NCBI GenBank assembly: GCA_021818955.1
Contig: JAKASR010000016.1
Location: 19,263-83,262 of the forward strand
Origin: Acidobacteriota bacterium
GTDB lineage: Bacteria > Acidobacteriota > Terriglobia > Terriglobales > SCQP01
Length of the DNA stretch: 64,000 nucleotides
Reading direction: 5' to 3'
In this document: in pieces, positions 50,590 to 58,832 of the stretch
Numbering within the stretch: position 1 is the first letter of the stretch
Layout: each line of letters begins with the position of its first letter
The notes under the pieces: generated by a model
The model's database searches: none
Told to the model about the DNA's origin: nothing
Seen by the model: only the letters and a program-made list of their open reading frames with translations
Program-made: the position numbers and the translations under genes

Positions 50590-51774
50590 ACCGGGAATAG
50601 AAAGGCATTAATTTTGTTGAATATGCGTTTACGCTGGCCGCTTTTATCAATATCGGCCCTGACGTTGGTGGGGCTGAGCGGTTGCCGGCAGAAGGCGGCC
50701 AAAGCCAGCGCCCCGCCTCCGGCCCCGGTAACGCTGGCTCGGGTGCGGATTGCCAACGTGCCGCAGCAATTGCGCGCCATCGGGATGGTGACGGCCTTTT
50801 CAACGGTGGAGGTGAAAGCGCTGGTGAGCGGCGAGCTGGTCAGCGCCGATTTCCACCAGGGCGATTATGTGCGCCGCGGGCAAACGCTCTTCGCCATCGA
50901 TTCGCGCCCCTTTCAGGCGGCGCTGGCGATGGCGGAAGCCAACCTGGCCAAAGATGAAGCCAGTTATGCGGCGGCCGCCGAGGAAGCCCGGCGTTATGGC
51001 CAGCTTGCCCGTCAGGGAGTGGTGTCGCGGGAGCAAAACGAGCAGATGCAGGCGGCGGCGCGAGCGCTCAACGCCTCGATTGCCGCCGACCGGGCGGCGG
51101 TGCGCAGCGCCAAGCTCAACCTCAGCTATTGCACCATTGCTTCTCCGGTTGAGGGGCGCACCGGGGTCTTGCTGGTCAAGCCGGGCAATGTGATTCAGGC
51201 CAACAGCACGGTGCTCGTGACCATCAATCAAATCGAGCCGATCTACGTCAGCTTTTCCGTGCCGCAGCAGTATTTAGGGCAATTGCGGGACCTGGCGCGC
51301 CGGCAAAACCTGCCGGTGCAGGTCTGGCCGCAAAACGACCGGCGGGCTTCCGTGGGTCGCCTGACCTTTGTGGATAATGCCGTGGACAACTCGACCGGCA
51401 CCATCCGGCTGATGGCCACCTTTCCCAATGCCAACCGCCGGCTCTGGCCGGGCGAGTACGTGAACGCCGCAGTGACGCTGTCGGTGGCAAGCGGCGCCCA
51501 GGTGGTGCCGGCGGCGGCGGTGTTAACCGGCCAAAATGGACCTTACGTGTACATTGCCACGCCGCAGGGAACGGCGGAAAACCGGAATGTCACGACCGGC
51601 GTCACCAGCGGCGGGCTGACGGTGATTCAGCAGGGGCTGCGTCCGGGCGAGATGGTGGTAACGGATGGCCAGATCGGGCTTTATCCGGGCGCGAAGATCA
51701 AGGTCACCCCAACGCCGGCGGCCAGTTCCGCAGCCGCTTCCCGCGCCCAGCCGGCGCACCTGCACGTGGAATAG
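50584..51774 (+). CDS. RND efflux periplasmic adaptor (AcrA/MexE/MdtA family)
   Basis: 396 residues, or 383 from the second ATG at 50623, which gives a compact lipoprotein signal ending LVGLSGC and is perhaps the real start. Adaptor domains in order: lipoyl (VEVKALVSGELVSADFHQGD, YVRRGQTLFAIDSRPFQAAL), alpha hairpin (VVSREQNEQMQAAARALNAS), second lipoyl half (YCTIASPVEGRTGVLLVKPG), beta barrel (NQIEPIYVSFSVPQQYLGQL) and membrane-proximal domain. The C-terminus is Ala/Ser/Pro-rich. The pump gene follows after 9 bp. No outer-membrane channel gene is adjacent. Confidence 0.92.
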   Translation: MITGNRKALILLNMRLRWPLLSISALTLVGLSGCRQKAAKASAPPPAPVTLARVRIANVPQQLRAIGMVTAFSTVEVKALVSGELVSADFHQGDYVRRGQTLFAIDSRPFQAALAMAEANLAKDEASYAAAAEEARRYGQLARQGVVSREQNEQMQAAARALNASIAADRAAVRSAKLNLSYCTIASPVEGRTGVLLVKPGNVIQANSTVLVTINQIEPIYVSFSVPQQYLGQLRDLARRQNLPVQVWPQNDRRASVGRLTFVDNAVDNSTGTIRLMATFPNANRRLWPGEYVNAAVTLSVASGAQVVPAAAVLTGQNGPYVYIATPQGTAENRNVTTGVTSGGLTVIQQGLRPGEMVVTDGQIGLYPGAKIKVTPTPAASSAAASRAQPAHLHVE

Positions 51775-51783
51775 GTTGGCGCC

Positions 51784-54700
51784 ATGAATATCACCAGCCT
51801 GTTTATCCGCCGCCCCATCGCCACCACGCTGGTGATGTTCGCCATCTTGATCTTCGGCATTGTGGCCTATCTCCATCTGCCGGTCAGCGATTTGCCCAGC
51901 GCCGATTTTCCCACCATATCGGTCAATGCCGGCCTGCCCGGCGCCAGCGCCGAAACCATGGCGGCGTCGGTGGCGACGCCGCTGGAAAAACAGTTTGCGA
52001 CCATCGCCGGCCTGGACGAGATGACCTCGTCGAGCCAGCAAAACTCGACCTCGATCACGCTGCAATTCGCGCTCAGCCGCAACATTAATAACGCCGCCCA
52101 GGACGTAGCCTCGGCAATTGCGGCCGCCGAGGGACAACTGCCGCCGGGCATGCCCTCGCCGCCGACTTACCGCAAGGTGAACCCGGCGGATACGTCCATC
52201 CTCAACCTGGGCTTGTCGTCTTCGACGCAGCCGCTGTCAAAGGTGGATTACTACGCCGAAGACGTGCTGGCGCAACGGCTGTCGATGGTGGATGGCGTGG
52301 CCGAGGTCAACGTATTCGGGGCGCAGAAATACGCGGTGCGGGTGGAGCTGAATCCGCTGGAGATGGCGGCGCACAACATCGGCCTGGACGACGTTCAGAC
52401 CGCCATCCAGGGCGGTAACGTCAACCTGCCCACCGGAACCATGCGCGGCCGCCAGACGGCTTACACCGTGCAAGCCAGCGGGCAGTTGAACGACGCCGCC
52501 AAATACCGCCCGCTGATCGTCGCCTACCGCAACGGCGCACCGGTACGGCTGGGCCAGATCGGCGAAGTCTTCGATAGCGTGCAGAACGACCAGACCGAGA
52601 GCTGGCTCAACGGCAAGCCGGCGGTGCTGCTGTTCGTGATGCGCCAGCCGGGCGCCAACACGATCGATGTCGTGAACCGGGTGAAGGCGCTGCTGCCGGC
52701 CTTGCGGCACTCGATTCCGCCCTCGATCCAGTTCGGGGTGGAATACGACAAATCCATACCGGTGCGCGCCTCGGTCAACGACGTGAAATTCACGCTGCTG
52801 CTGACCATATTCCTGGTGGTGATGGTGATCTTTCTGTTTTTAAAGAACGCTTCGGCAACCATCATCCCCAGCCTGGCGCTGCCGTTTTCCATCATTGGCA
52901 CGTTTGTAGTGATGTCGGCGCTGCATTACAGCCTCGACAACCTGTCGCTGCTGGCGCTGACGCTCTCGGTGGGCTTCGTCGTGGACGACGCCATCGTGAT
53001 GCTGGAAAACATCGTGCGCCACATGGAGATGGGCAAGCCGCCGATGGCGGCGGCGGTGGCCGGCGCGCGCGAGATCGGCTTCACCATTCTCTCGATGACG
53101 CTGTCGCTGGCGGCGATCTTTATTCCCTTCCTGCTGATGGGCGGCGTGCTGGGCCGGCTGCTGCACGAGTTCGCGGTCACTATCGGCGCGGCCATCCTGG
53201 TCAGCGGCTTCGTCTCGCTCTCGCTGACGCCGATGCTGTGCAGCCGCTTCCTCAAGCCGCATGCGGCGGATGAGCGCCACGGGGGGCTGTATCGCGCCCT
53301 GGAAGCGGGCTATCAGAGCATGTTGCGCGGCTACGATCGCAGCCTGCAGCTAGTGCTGCGGCATCGCGTGGCGACCATGCTGCTGGCGGGCGCCATGCTG
53401 GCGGCCACGGTTTGGCTGTTCCTGCTCATCCCCACCGGCTTTTTGCCAAACGAGGACAACAGCGAAATCGCCACTTCCATCCAGGCGCGGCAGGGCATTT
53501 CCTGGCCGGAAATGAAGCGGCATCAAAAAGAGGTGATGCGCATCTTCGACCAGGTTCCGGGATCGCTGGCGGTGATGTCGTTCGCCAGCGGCAACACCGG
53601 GCGCATCTTCGACCACCTGGTACCGCGCAATCAGCGGCGGTATAGCGTGGACCAGATGATTGCCCGGCTGCGGCCCCAGGTGAGCCGCATTCCCGGCGTA
53701 AAAGTCTATATGCAGAACCCGCCGGCCTTGCACATCGGCGGCCACCTGACCAACGGGCTTTACCAGGTCGCGCTGCAGGGCACTAACCCGAATGAGCTTT
53801 ATCATTACGCGCCGCTGCTGATGCGCCGCCTCGAGCGTTTTCCCGCGATCCTGACCGACGTCAACACCGACATGCAGCTCAACAATCCGCAGATCAACAT
53901 ACGGATTGACCGCAACGAGGCCTACAGCCTGGGGGTTTCGGCGCAGCAGATCGAAGAAGCGCTCTATACCGCCTACGGGCAGCGGCAGGTTTCGCTGATT
54001 TACGCACCGCAGGACGAGTATTACGTCATCACTCAATTGCTGCCGCAGTTTCAGACCGGCCCGGGATCGCTGCAGGACTTGTACATTCACTCCTCCAACG
54101 GCCAACTGGTGCCGCTGAGCGCGGTCACCACGGTGCGGCAAACCACCGGTCCGCTGACCGTCAACCATATCGGGCAATTTCCCGCGGTCACCATCTCTTT
54201 CGACCTGCCTGCGGGAGTGTCACTGGGGCAGGCGGTGCAGTTAATTCAAGACCAGGCGCGCCAGATCCTGCCCGGAGACGTCACCCTGGCTTTCCAGGGC
54301 ACGGCGCAAGTGTTCCAGCAATCCATGACCGGCATGGGGATGCTGCTGGCGCTGACGGTGCTGGTGATCTACATCGTTTTAGGCATTCTCTACGAGAGCT
54401 TCATTCATCCGCTGACTATTCTCAGCGGACTGCCGGCGGCCGGCTTCGGAGCCTTGCTGACGCTGTGGTATTTCCATGTCGACCTGGACATTTACTCGAT
54501 TGTCGGCATCATCATGCTGGTCGGCATCGTGAAAAAGAACGCCATCATGATGATCGATTTCGCGCTCGAAGCCGAGCGCAACCAGGGGCTGGCGCCGCAG
54601 GATGCCATTTACCAGGGCGCCTTGACCCGCTTCCGCCCCATCATGATGACCACCTTTTCCGCGCTCGCCGGCACTGTGCCCATCGCCATCGGCGTGGGGC

Positions 54701-54906
54701 CGGGAGCGGAGTCGCGCCGCCCGCTGGGCCTGGCGGTGGTGGGCGGGCTGCTGTTTTCCCAATTCCTGACGTTGTATATCACCCCGGTGGTGTACGTCTA
54801 TATGGACCGCTTCCAGACCTGGGTGGGCGGCGGGCAAAAACGCCTGCGCCGCCCCACGCTGGCCGCCGCGCCGGCGCTGGAGCCGGAACTGGCAGCGCAG
54901 CCGTAA
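51784..54906 (+). CDS. RND multidrug transporter (AcrB/MdtB-MdtC family)
   Basis: 1040 residues, full length. The start is typical (MNITSLFIRRPIATTLVMFA). Twelve helices; the proton-relay Asp pair is in LTLSVGFVVDDAIVMLENIV and the relay Lys of helix 10 in IMLVGIVKKNAIMMIDFALE. Porter-domain segments include LDEMTSSSQQNSTSITLQFA and GPLTVNHIGQFPAVTISFDL. The family sequence GVGPGAESRRPLGLAVVGGL precedes the last helices. It exports drugs or other hydrophobic compounds by proton antiport with the adaptor at 50584. Closest by motif to the MdtB/C group. Confidence 0.95.
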   Translation: MNITSLFIRRPIATTLVMFAILIFGIVAYLHLPVSDLPSADFPTISVNAGLPGASAETMAASVATPLEKQFATIAGLDEMTSSSQQNSTSITLQFALSRNINNAAQDVASAIAAAEGQLPPGMPSPPTYRKVNPADTSILNLGLSSSTQPLSKVDYYAEDVLAQRLSMVDGVAEVNVFGAQKYAVRVELNPLEMAAHNIGLDDVQTAIQGGNVNLPTGTMRGRQTAYTVQASGQLNDAAKYRPLIVAYRNGAPVRLGQIGEVFDSVQNDQTESWLNGKPAVLLFVMRQPGANTIDVVNRVKALLPALRHSIPPSIQFGVEYDKSIPVRASVNDVKFTLLLTIFLVVMVIFLFLKNASATIIPSLALPFSIIGTFVVMSALHYSLDNLSLLALTLSVGFVVDDAIVMLENIVRHMEMGKPPMAAAVAGAREIGFTILSMTLSLAAIFIPFLLMGGVLGRLLHEFAVTIGAAILVSGFVSLSLTPMLCSRFLKPHAADERHGGLYRALEAGYQSMLRGYDRSLQLVLRHRVATMLLAGAMLAATVWLFLLIPTGFLPNEDNSEIATSIQARQGISWPEMKRHQKEVMRIFDQVPGSLAVMSFASGNTGRIFDHLVPRNQRRYSVDQMIARLRPQVSRIPGVKVYMQNPPALHIGGHLTNGLYQVALQGTNPNELYHYAPLLMRRLERFPAILTDVNTDMQLNNPQINIRIDRNEAYSLGVSAQQIEEALYTAYGQRQVSLIYAPQDEYYVITQLLPQFQTGPGSLQDLYIHSSNGQLVPLSAVTTVRQTTGPLTVNHIGQFPAVTISFDLPAGVSLGQAVQLIQDQARQILPGDVTLAFQGTAQVFQQSMTGMGMLLALTVLVIYIVLGILYESFIHPLTILSGLPAAGFGALLTLWYFHVDLDIYSIVGIIMLVGIVKKNAIMMIDFALEAERNQGLAPQDAIYQGALTRFRPIMMTTFSALAGTVPIAIGVGPGAESRRPLGLAVVGGLLFSQFLTLYITPVVYVYMDRFQTWVGGGQKRLRRPTLAAAPALEPELAAQP

Positions 54907-55221
54907 GCCGTTTGCCCCGACCGGTTCCGAGCGGTACATGCAATGCTCGAGGCCCAGGCTGCCGGCCCAGGTTGCCATTATGGCGGGACGTTTTTCCGCA
55001 CCCTTTTCCGGCGAGCCGGAGACCGGATCGTTGCCGCGACAGCCCAAATACTCGAGGCGAATCCGATTACCGCCGATGAACGCTTGCGCTCTATTCCGGA
55101 AATCAAACCCGCCGGGTGATTTGAACTCTTTTTCCGATGGATCGATTGAAGCCCTGAATTTCCGCCCATCGTCAATCATTTCTCCGCGGCTAAGCACAGC
55201 CAGTCGCGATAAGCTCAATTT
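54907..55221. other. Gap between RND pump and CRTAC1 gene
   Basis: 315 bp. A small GC hairpin TCCGGC-GA-GCCGGA lies near 55007-55020 but no T-run follows. No gene, repeat copy or clear promoter recognised. Confidence 0.5.
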
Positions 55222-57054
55222 GTGTCCCTGAACCGCCGCAATCTGCTGGCCGCCTCCAGCCTGATGCTGGGGCGGCGCTGGCTGGAATGGATGACGACGC
55301 CGCTTTCGCGCTGGCGGCGGCCGCCGGAGCTGGAAGTCACGCATGGCACCGGCGCGTCGGGATCGCCGGTCACGTTCGTGGACGTCAGCCGCCAGGCGGG
55401 ATTGAACAGCATCAATGTCTGGGGCGGGGTCAAGAAAAAGCGCTACATTATCGAGGCCAAGGGCAGCGGCATCGCCTTTTTCGATTACGACCAGGACGGC
55501 TGGCTGGATATTTACCTGACCAACGGCACCCGGCTGGGCGAGCACTGGCCGCCGGGCCAGGCGCCGACCACGCATCTGTACCATAACAATCGCGACGGCA
55601 CCTTTACCGATGTGACCGCCAAAGCGGGCGTGGGGCTGACCGGCTGGCAGACCGGCGTCTGCGTCGGCGATTACGACAATGATGGCTGGGACGATCTGTT
55701 TCTCACCTTCTGGGGCCACAACGTGCTGTTCCATAACAACGGCGACGGCACCTTTACCGACGTCACCCGCAAGGCGGGCTTATGGCTTCCGGAAACGCGC
55801 TGGGGCAGCGGCTGCACCTGGATCGATTACGACCGCGACGGCTTTCTCGACCTGTTCGTCGCCAACTACATCGTGCTCGACCTGGAGAAAATTCCGGCGG
55901 CGGGGCAAAGCGCCTACTGCGATTGGAAGGGCATGCCGGTGATGTGCGGTCCGCGCGGGCTGCCGGCGGGAACCAATCTGCTCTATCACAACAACGGCGA
56001 CGGCACCTTCACCGACGTCAGCGAGCGCGCCGGCATCCACCAGCCCGGCCCGCGCTACTCCATCACCGCCGTCGCCTACGATTTCGACAACGACGGCTGG
56101 CCCGACATTTACGTGGCGGTGGATTCCGACGCCAGCATTCTGTTTCACAACCAGCGCGACGGCACGTTCAAAGACATCGCCGACATCGCCGGCTGCGCCT
56201 ACAACCAGGACGGCGCCGAGCAGGCGGGCATGGGCATCGGCGTGGGCGATTACAACTGCGACGGCTGGTTCGATATTTTCAAAACGAATTTTTCCGACGA
56301 CACCTCCGACCTTTACCGCAATAACGGCGACGGCACCTTCACCGACGCCACTTACCAGGCGGGCCTGGGCGGCGATACGCGCGACGTCAAATGGGGCTGC
56401 GGATTCATCGACTATGACAACGACGGCTGGCCCGACATTTTGCAGGTCAACGGCCATGTCTACCCGGAAATCGACGGCTGGCACCTGGGCCAGAGCTTCA
56501 AGGAACGGCGGGTCATGTACCGCAACCTGGGCAACGGGAAATTTCGCGACGTCTCGGCGGAGCTAGGCCCGGGCATCAACGCCCGCTTTTCCAGCCGCGG
56601 CTGCGCCTTCGGCGATTACGACAACGATGGCGACGTGGACGTGCTCGTCAACAACATGAACGATTACCCTTCGTTGTTGCGTAACGACGGGGGCAACCGG
56701 AAGAATTGGATCAAGCTCAAGCTGATCGGCACGAAATGCAATCGCACCGCCCTCGGCGCGCGGGCGCGGGTGGTGACCGGCAAACACATCCAGATCGACG
56801 AGGTGCATAGCGGCACCAGCGTGATGTCGCAAAGCGACCTGCGGCTGCATTTCGGCGTGGGCGAGGCCAAAGTCATCGACCGGTTGGAAGTCAAGTGGCC
56901 CACCACGCAGAAGATCGAGGTCTTTCACCGCCTGCCGGTGAATCAGATACTGACCATTAGAGAAGGCGCCGGCATCGTCAGGCGCGAGCCGCCGGCGGGG
57001 AAAAAGAGGCTGCCGGTTGCCAGCTCCCAGCCGCCGGCAAAAGGCAAAAGCTAG
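55222..57054 (+). CDS. CRTAC1-family protein with FG-GAP/VCBS repeats and ASPIC/UnbV domain
   Basis: 610 residues from a GTG at 55222; a ribosome site is not obvious. The N-terminus has a Tat-like RRNLLAASS. The body is a beta-propeller of calcium-binding repeats with the pattern DYDxDGWxDxF/Y: DYDQDGWLDIYLTN, DYDNDGWDDLFLTF, DYDRDGFLDLFVAN, DFDNDGWPDIYVAV, DYNCDGWFDIFKTN, DYDNDGWPDILQVN and DYDNDGDVDVLVNN, alternating with NNGDGTFTDVT strands. The C-terminal ASPIC/UnbV domain is seen in NWIKLKLIGTKCNRTALGAR and LRLHFGVGEAKVIDRLEVKW. These exported proteins are abundant in Acidobacteriota; function unknown, perhaps surface binding. Confidence 0.92.
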   Translation: MSLNRRNLLAASSLMLGRRWLEWMTTPLSRWRRPPELEVTHGTGASGSPVTFVDVSRQAGLNSINVWGGVKKKRYIIEAKGSGIAFFDYDQDGWLDIYLTNGTRLGEHWPPGQAPTTHLYHNNRDGTFTDVTAKAGVGLTGWQTGVCVGDYDNDGWDDLFLTFWGHNVLFHNNGDGTFTDVTRKAGLWLPETRWGSGCTWIDYDRDGFLDLFVANYIVLDLEKIPAAGQSAYCDWKGMPVMCGPRGLPAGTNLLYHNNGDGTFTDVSERAGIHQPGPRYSITAVAYDFDNDGWPDIYVAVDSDASILFHNQRDGTFKDIADIAGCAYNQDGAEQAGMGIGVGDYNCDGWFDIFKTNFSDDTSDLYRNNGDGTFTDATYQAGLGGDTRDVKWGCGFIDYDNDGWPDILQVNGHVYPEIDGWHLGQSFKERRVMYRNLGNGKFRDVSAELGPGINARFSSRGCAFGDYDNDGDVDVLVNNMNDYPSLLRNDGGNRKNWIKLKLIGTKCNRTALGARARVVTGKHIQIDEVHSGTSVMSQSDLRLHFGVGEAKVIDRLEVKWPTTQKIEVFHRLPVNQILTIREGAGIVRREPPAGKKRLPVASSQPPAKGKS

Positions 57055-57242
57055 CGGCTCGGCCGCTTTACTTTTAGGCGCTGAAAGTTTTTTTGTCGTT
57101 CATAGGCGCGGGACCTAAAAGGAACCCCGCGCTTCGGCCTGCGGGCATGGCTGCAGGCAATTTCTTCGAAATCGAGTATGCTTCAGGCAATTTCTTCGAA
57201 ATTGTCCATGACGAAAACTTCTGTCCGACTCGGCCGATAACG
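57054..57242 (+). repeat. Interspersed hairpin repeat, copy B (split)
   Basis: GCGGCTCGGCCGCTTTACTT and TTAGGCG (57054-57080) match the start of copy A; the second half (57186-57242) GGCAATTTCTTCGAAATTG, TCCATGACGAAAACTTCTG, CCGACTCGGCCGATAACG matches its end. Between them are a hairpin GCGCGGG-N13-CCCGCGC and a duplicated CAGGCAATTTCTTCGAAAT (57154-57172 and 57184-57202, period 30 bp). Confidence 0.75.
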
Positions 57243-57564
57243 TTTAAGGCCAGTCGCGCGGCATATTTTCCTTCCAGCCGCGGCAGAGCCAATAGCGGTT
57301 GACCGGGTAAGGAATCATAAAGCCGAGATCCCGATCCGCATGAAAACCAGAACACCGCCGGGATGCCGCGCAGATGCGGGGCATGCGGGTTGATGTGCAT
57401 TGCCCAGGATGATGGCGGCGCTTGCGAAGGCAAGCGCCAGCCAGACTCGGCCAGAGCCTGCAGCCATGCCGGATACGGTGGCATAAGGTTCCAGAAGCGG
57501 TGGAGAGCGTAACCGTTTCCACGAAGCTGGCAATGGAGCCCTGAAAGCGGCATGATGTCGAGTG
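57055..57564. other. Gap upstream of rhaI
   Basis: 510 bp. The first 190 bp are repeat copy B. The rest (57243-57564) has open frames on the minus strand (one of 159 codons) but none resembles a protein I know, and composition shifts between frames; a decayed gene cannot be excluded. It must also contain the rhaI promoter, which I cannot point to. Confidence 0.5.
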
Positions 57565-58749
57565 ATGAAGCCCAAGCTTGCCGACGAACGCGCGCTGGCC
57601 GCGCTCGAGCGTTTCGAGATCGAATTGCCTTCCTGGGGCTTTGCCGATACCGGCACGCGGTTCGGCAAATATCCGCAGCCGGCGGCGGCGCATACGCTGG
57701 AGGAAAAATTCGCCGACGCCGCCCAGGTGCACCGTTTCACCGGCTGCTGCCCGCGCCTGGCGCTGCACGTGTTATGGGACCTGCCCGGCGGCGACGCCCG
57801 CTCCGCGCGCGAGTTGGCCGAGCGGCATGGCCTGCGCGTGGGCTCGCTCCATCCCAACCTGTTTCAGGAGCCGGAATACAAGCACGGCTCGCTGGCTAAC
57901 GAACTCGAGCCGGTGCGCGAAAAAGCCCTGGCCCAGGTGCGCGAGACGATTCGCCTGGCAGGCGAGCTGCAATGCGAGGAGATTTCGCTTTGGCTGGCCG
58001 ACGGCTCGAATTATCCCGGCACCGCCGACATCCGCGCCCGGCGGCGACGCCTGGAAACAGCGCTGCAGGCGGCGCATGCCGCGCTCCAGCCGGGACAACG
58101 GTTGTTGGTGGAATACAAGCCCTTCGAGCCGGCCTTTTACCATACCGATATCGCCGATTGGGGCATGGCGCTACTTCTGGCCCGCGCCGCCGGCCCGCGG
58201 GCGCGCGTGCTGGTCGATACCGGCCACCACTATTCCGGACAAAACATCGAGCAGATCGTTGCCTGGCTATTGCATGAAGATATGCTGGGCGGCTTTCATT
58301 TCAACGACCGCCGCTACGCCGACGACGACCTCACGCTGGGCTCGATCGATCCTTACCAGATCTTTCGCATCTTCGCCGAAATTCAGGCTTACGAAGCCGA
58401 GCGCGGCCTGGCCGCCGGCCTGAGCTACATGATCGACCAGAGCCATAATCTAAAGCCCAAGATCGAGGCCATGCTGCAAACCGCCATGCGCGCGCAGGAA
58501 CTGTGGGCCAAGGCGGCGCGGGTGGATTATGCCGCGCTGGCCGAACACCGCGCCGCGCAACGGCTGATCGAGGCGGAGGAAACGCTGCAGACCGCGTTTT
58601 GGGACGATGTGCGTCCCTTGAGCCGGCAATGGCGGGAAGCGCGCGGCCTGCCCGCCGATCCGCTGGCCGCCTTTCGCGCGAGCGGCTATGCGGAACTAGC
58701 CGCGGCGGCGCGGAAGCATCATCACGCCAGCGGGGCAAGCTACGCATAA
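57565..58749 (+). CDS. rhaI: L-rhamnose isomerase (RhaI type, xylose-isomerase-like TIM barrel)
   Basis: Converts L-rhamnose to L-rhamnulose. 394 residues from the ATG at 57565 (a GTG precedes it in frame). Metal and substrate residues of the Pseudomonas-type RhaI fold are visible: HVLWDLPGGDARSARELAER, GSLHPNLFQEPEYKHGSLAN, RLLVEYKPFEPAFYHTDIAD (metal Glu), VLVDTGHHYSGQNIEQIVAW (metal Asp and His), GGFHFNDRRYADDDLTLGSI and the Asp in LSYMIDQSHNLKPKIEAM. The gene heads rhaI-rhaEW-rhaB; the next gene starts 83 bp downstream. Confidence 0.93.
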   Translation: MKPKLADERALAALERFEIELPSWGFADTGTRFGKYPQPAAAHTLEEKFADAAQVHRFTGCCPRLALHVLWDLPGGDARSARELAERHGLRVGSLHPNLFQEPEYKHGSLANELEPVREKALAQVRETIRLAGELQCEEISLWLADGSNYPGTADIRARRRRLETALQAAHAALQPGQRLLVEYKPFEPAFYHTDIADWGMALLLARAAGPRARVLVDTGHHYSGQNIEQIVAWLLHEDMLGGFHFNDRRYADDDLTLGSIDPYQIFRIFAEIQAYEAERGLAAGLSYMIDQSHNLKPKIEAMLQTAMRAQELWAKAARVDYAALAEHRAAQRLIEAEETLQTAFWDDVRPLSRQWREARGLPADPLAAFRASGYAELAAAARKHHHASGASYA

Positions 58750-58832
58750 AACAGTTATCCGTGGCCGGTGATCAGTTGTCAGCCGGAATTCATCGGGACG
58801 CGCCGGTTATGCGGCGCCAGGCGCAGTTTCAG

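Noticed and set aside
54379..55734. 451-codon minus-strand frame
   Set aside because: Covers the ends of two well-supported plus-strand genes and the gap between them; shadow.
57074..57553. Possible gene of 159 codons on the minus strand upstream of rhaI
   Set aside because: Runs through the interspersed repeat and shows no recognisable domain; kept only as a possible relic in the gap description.
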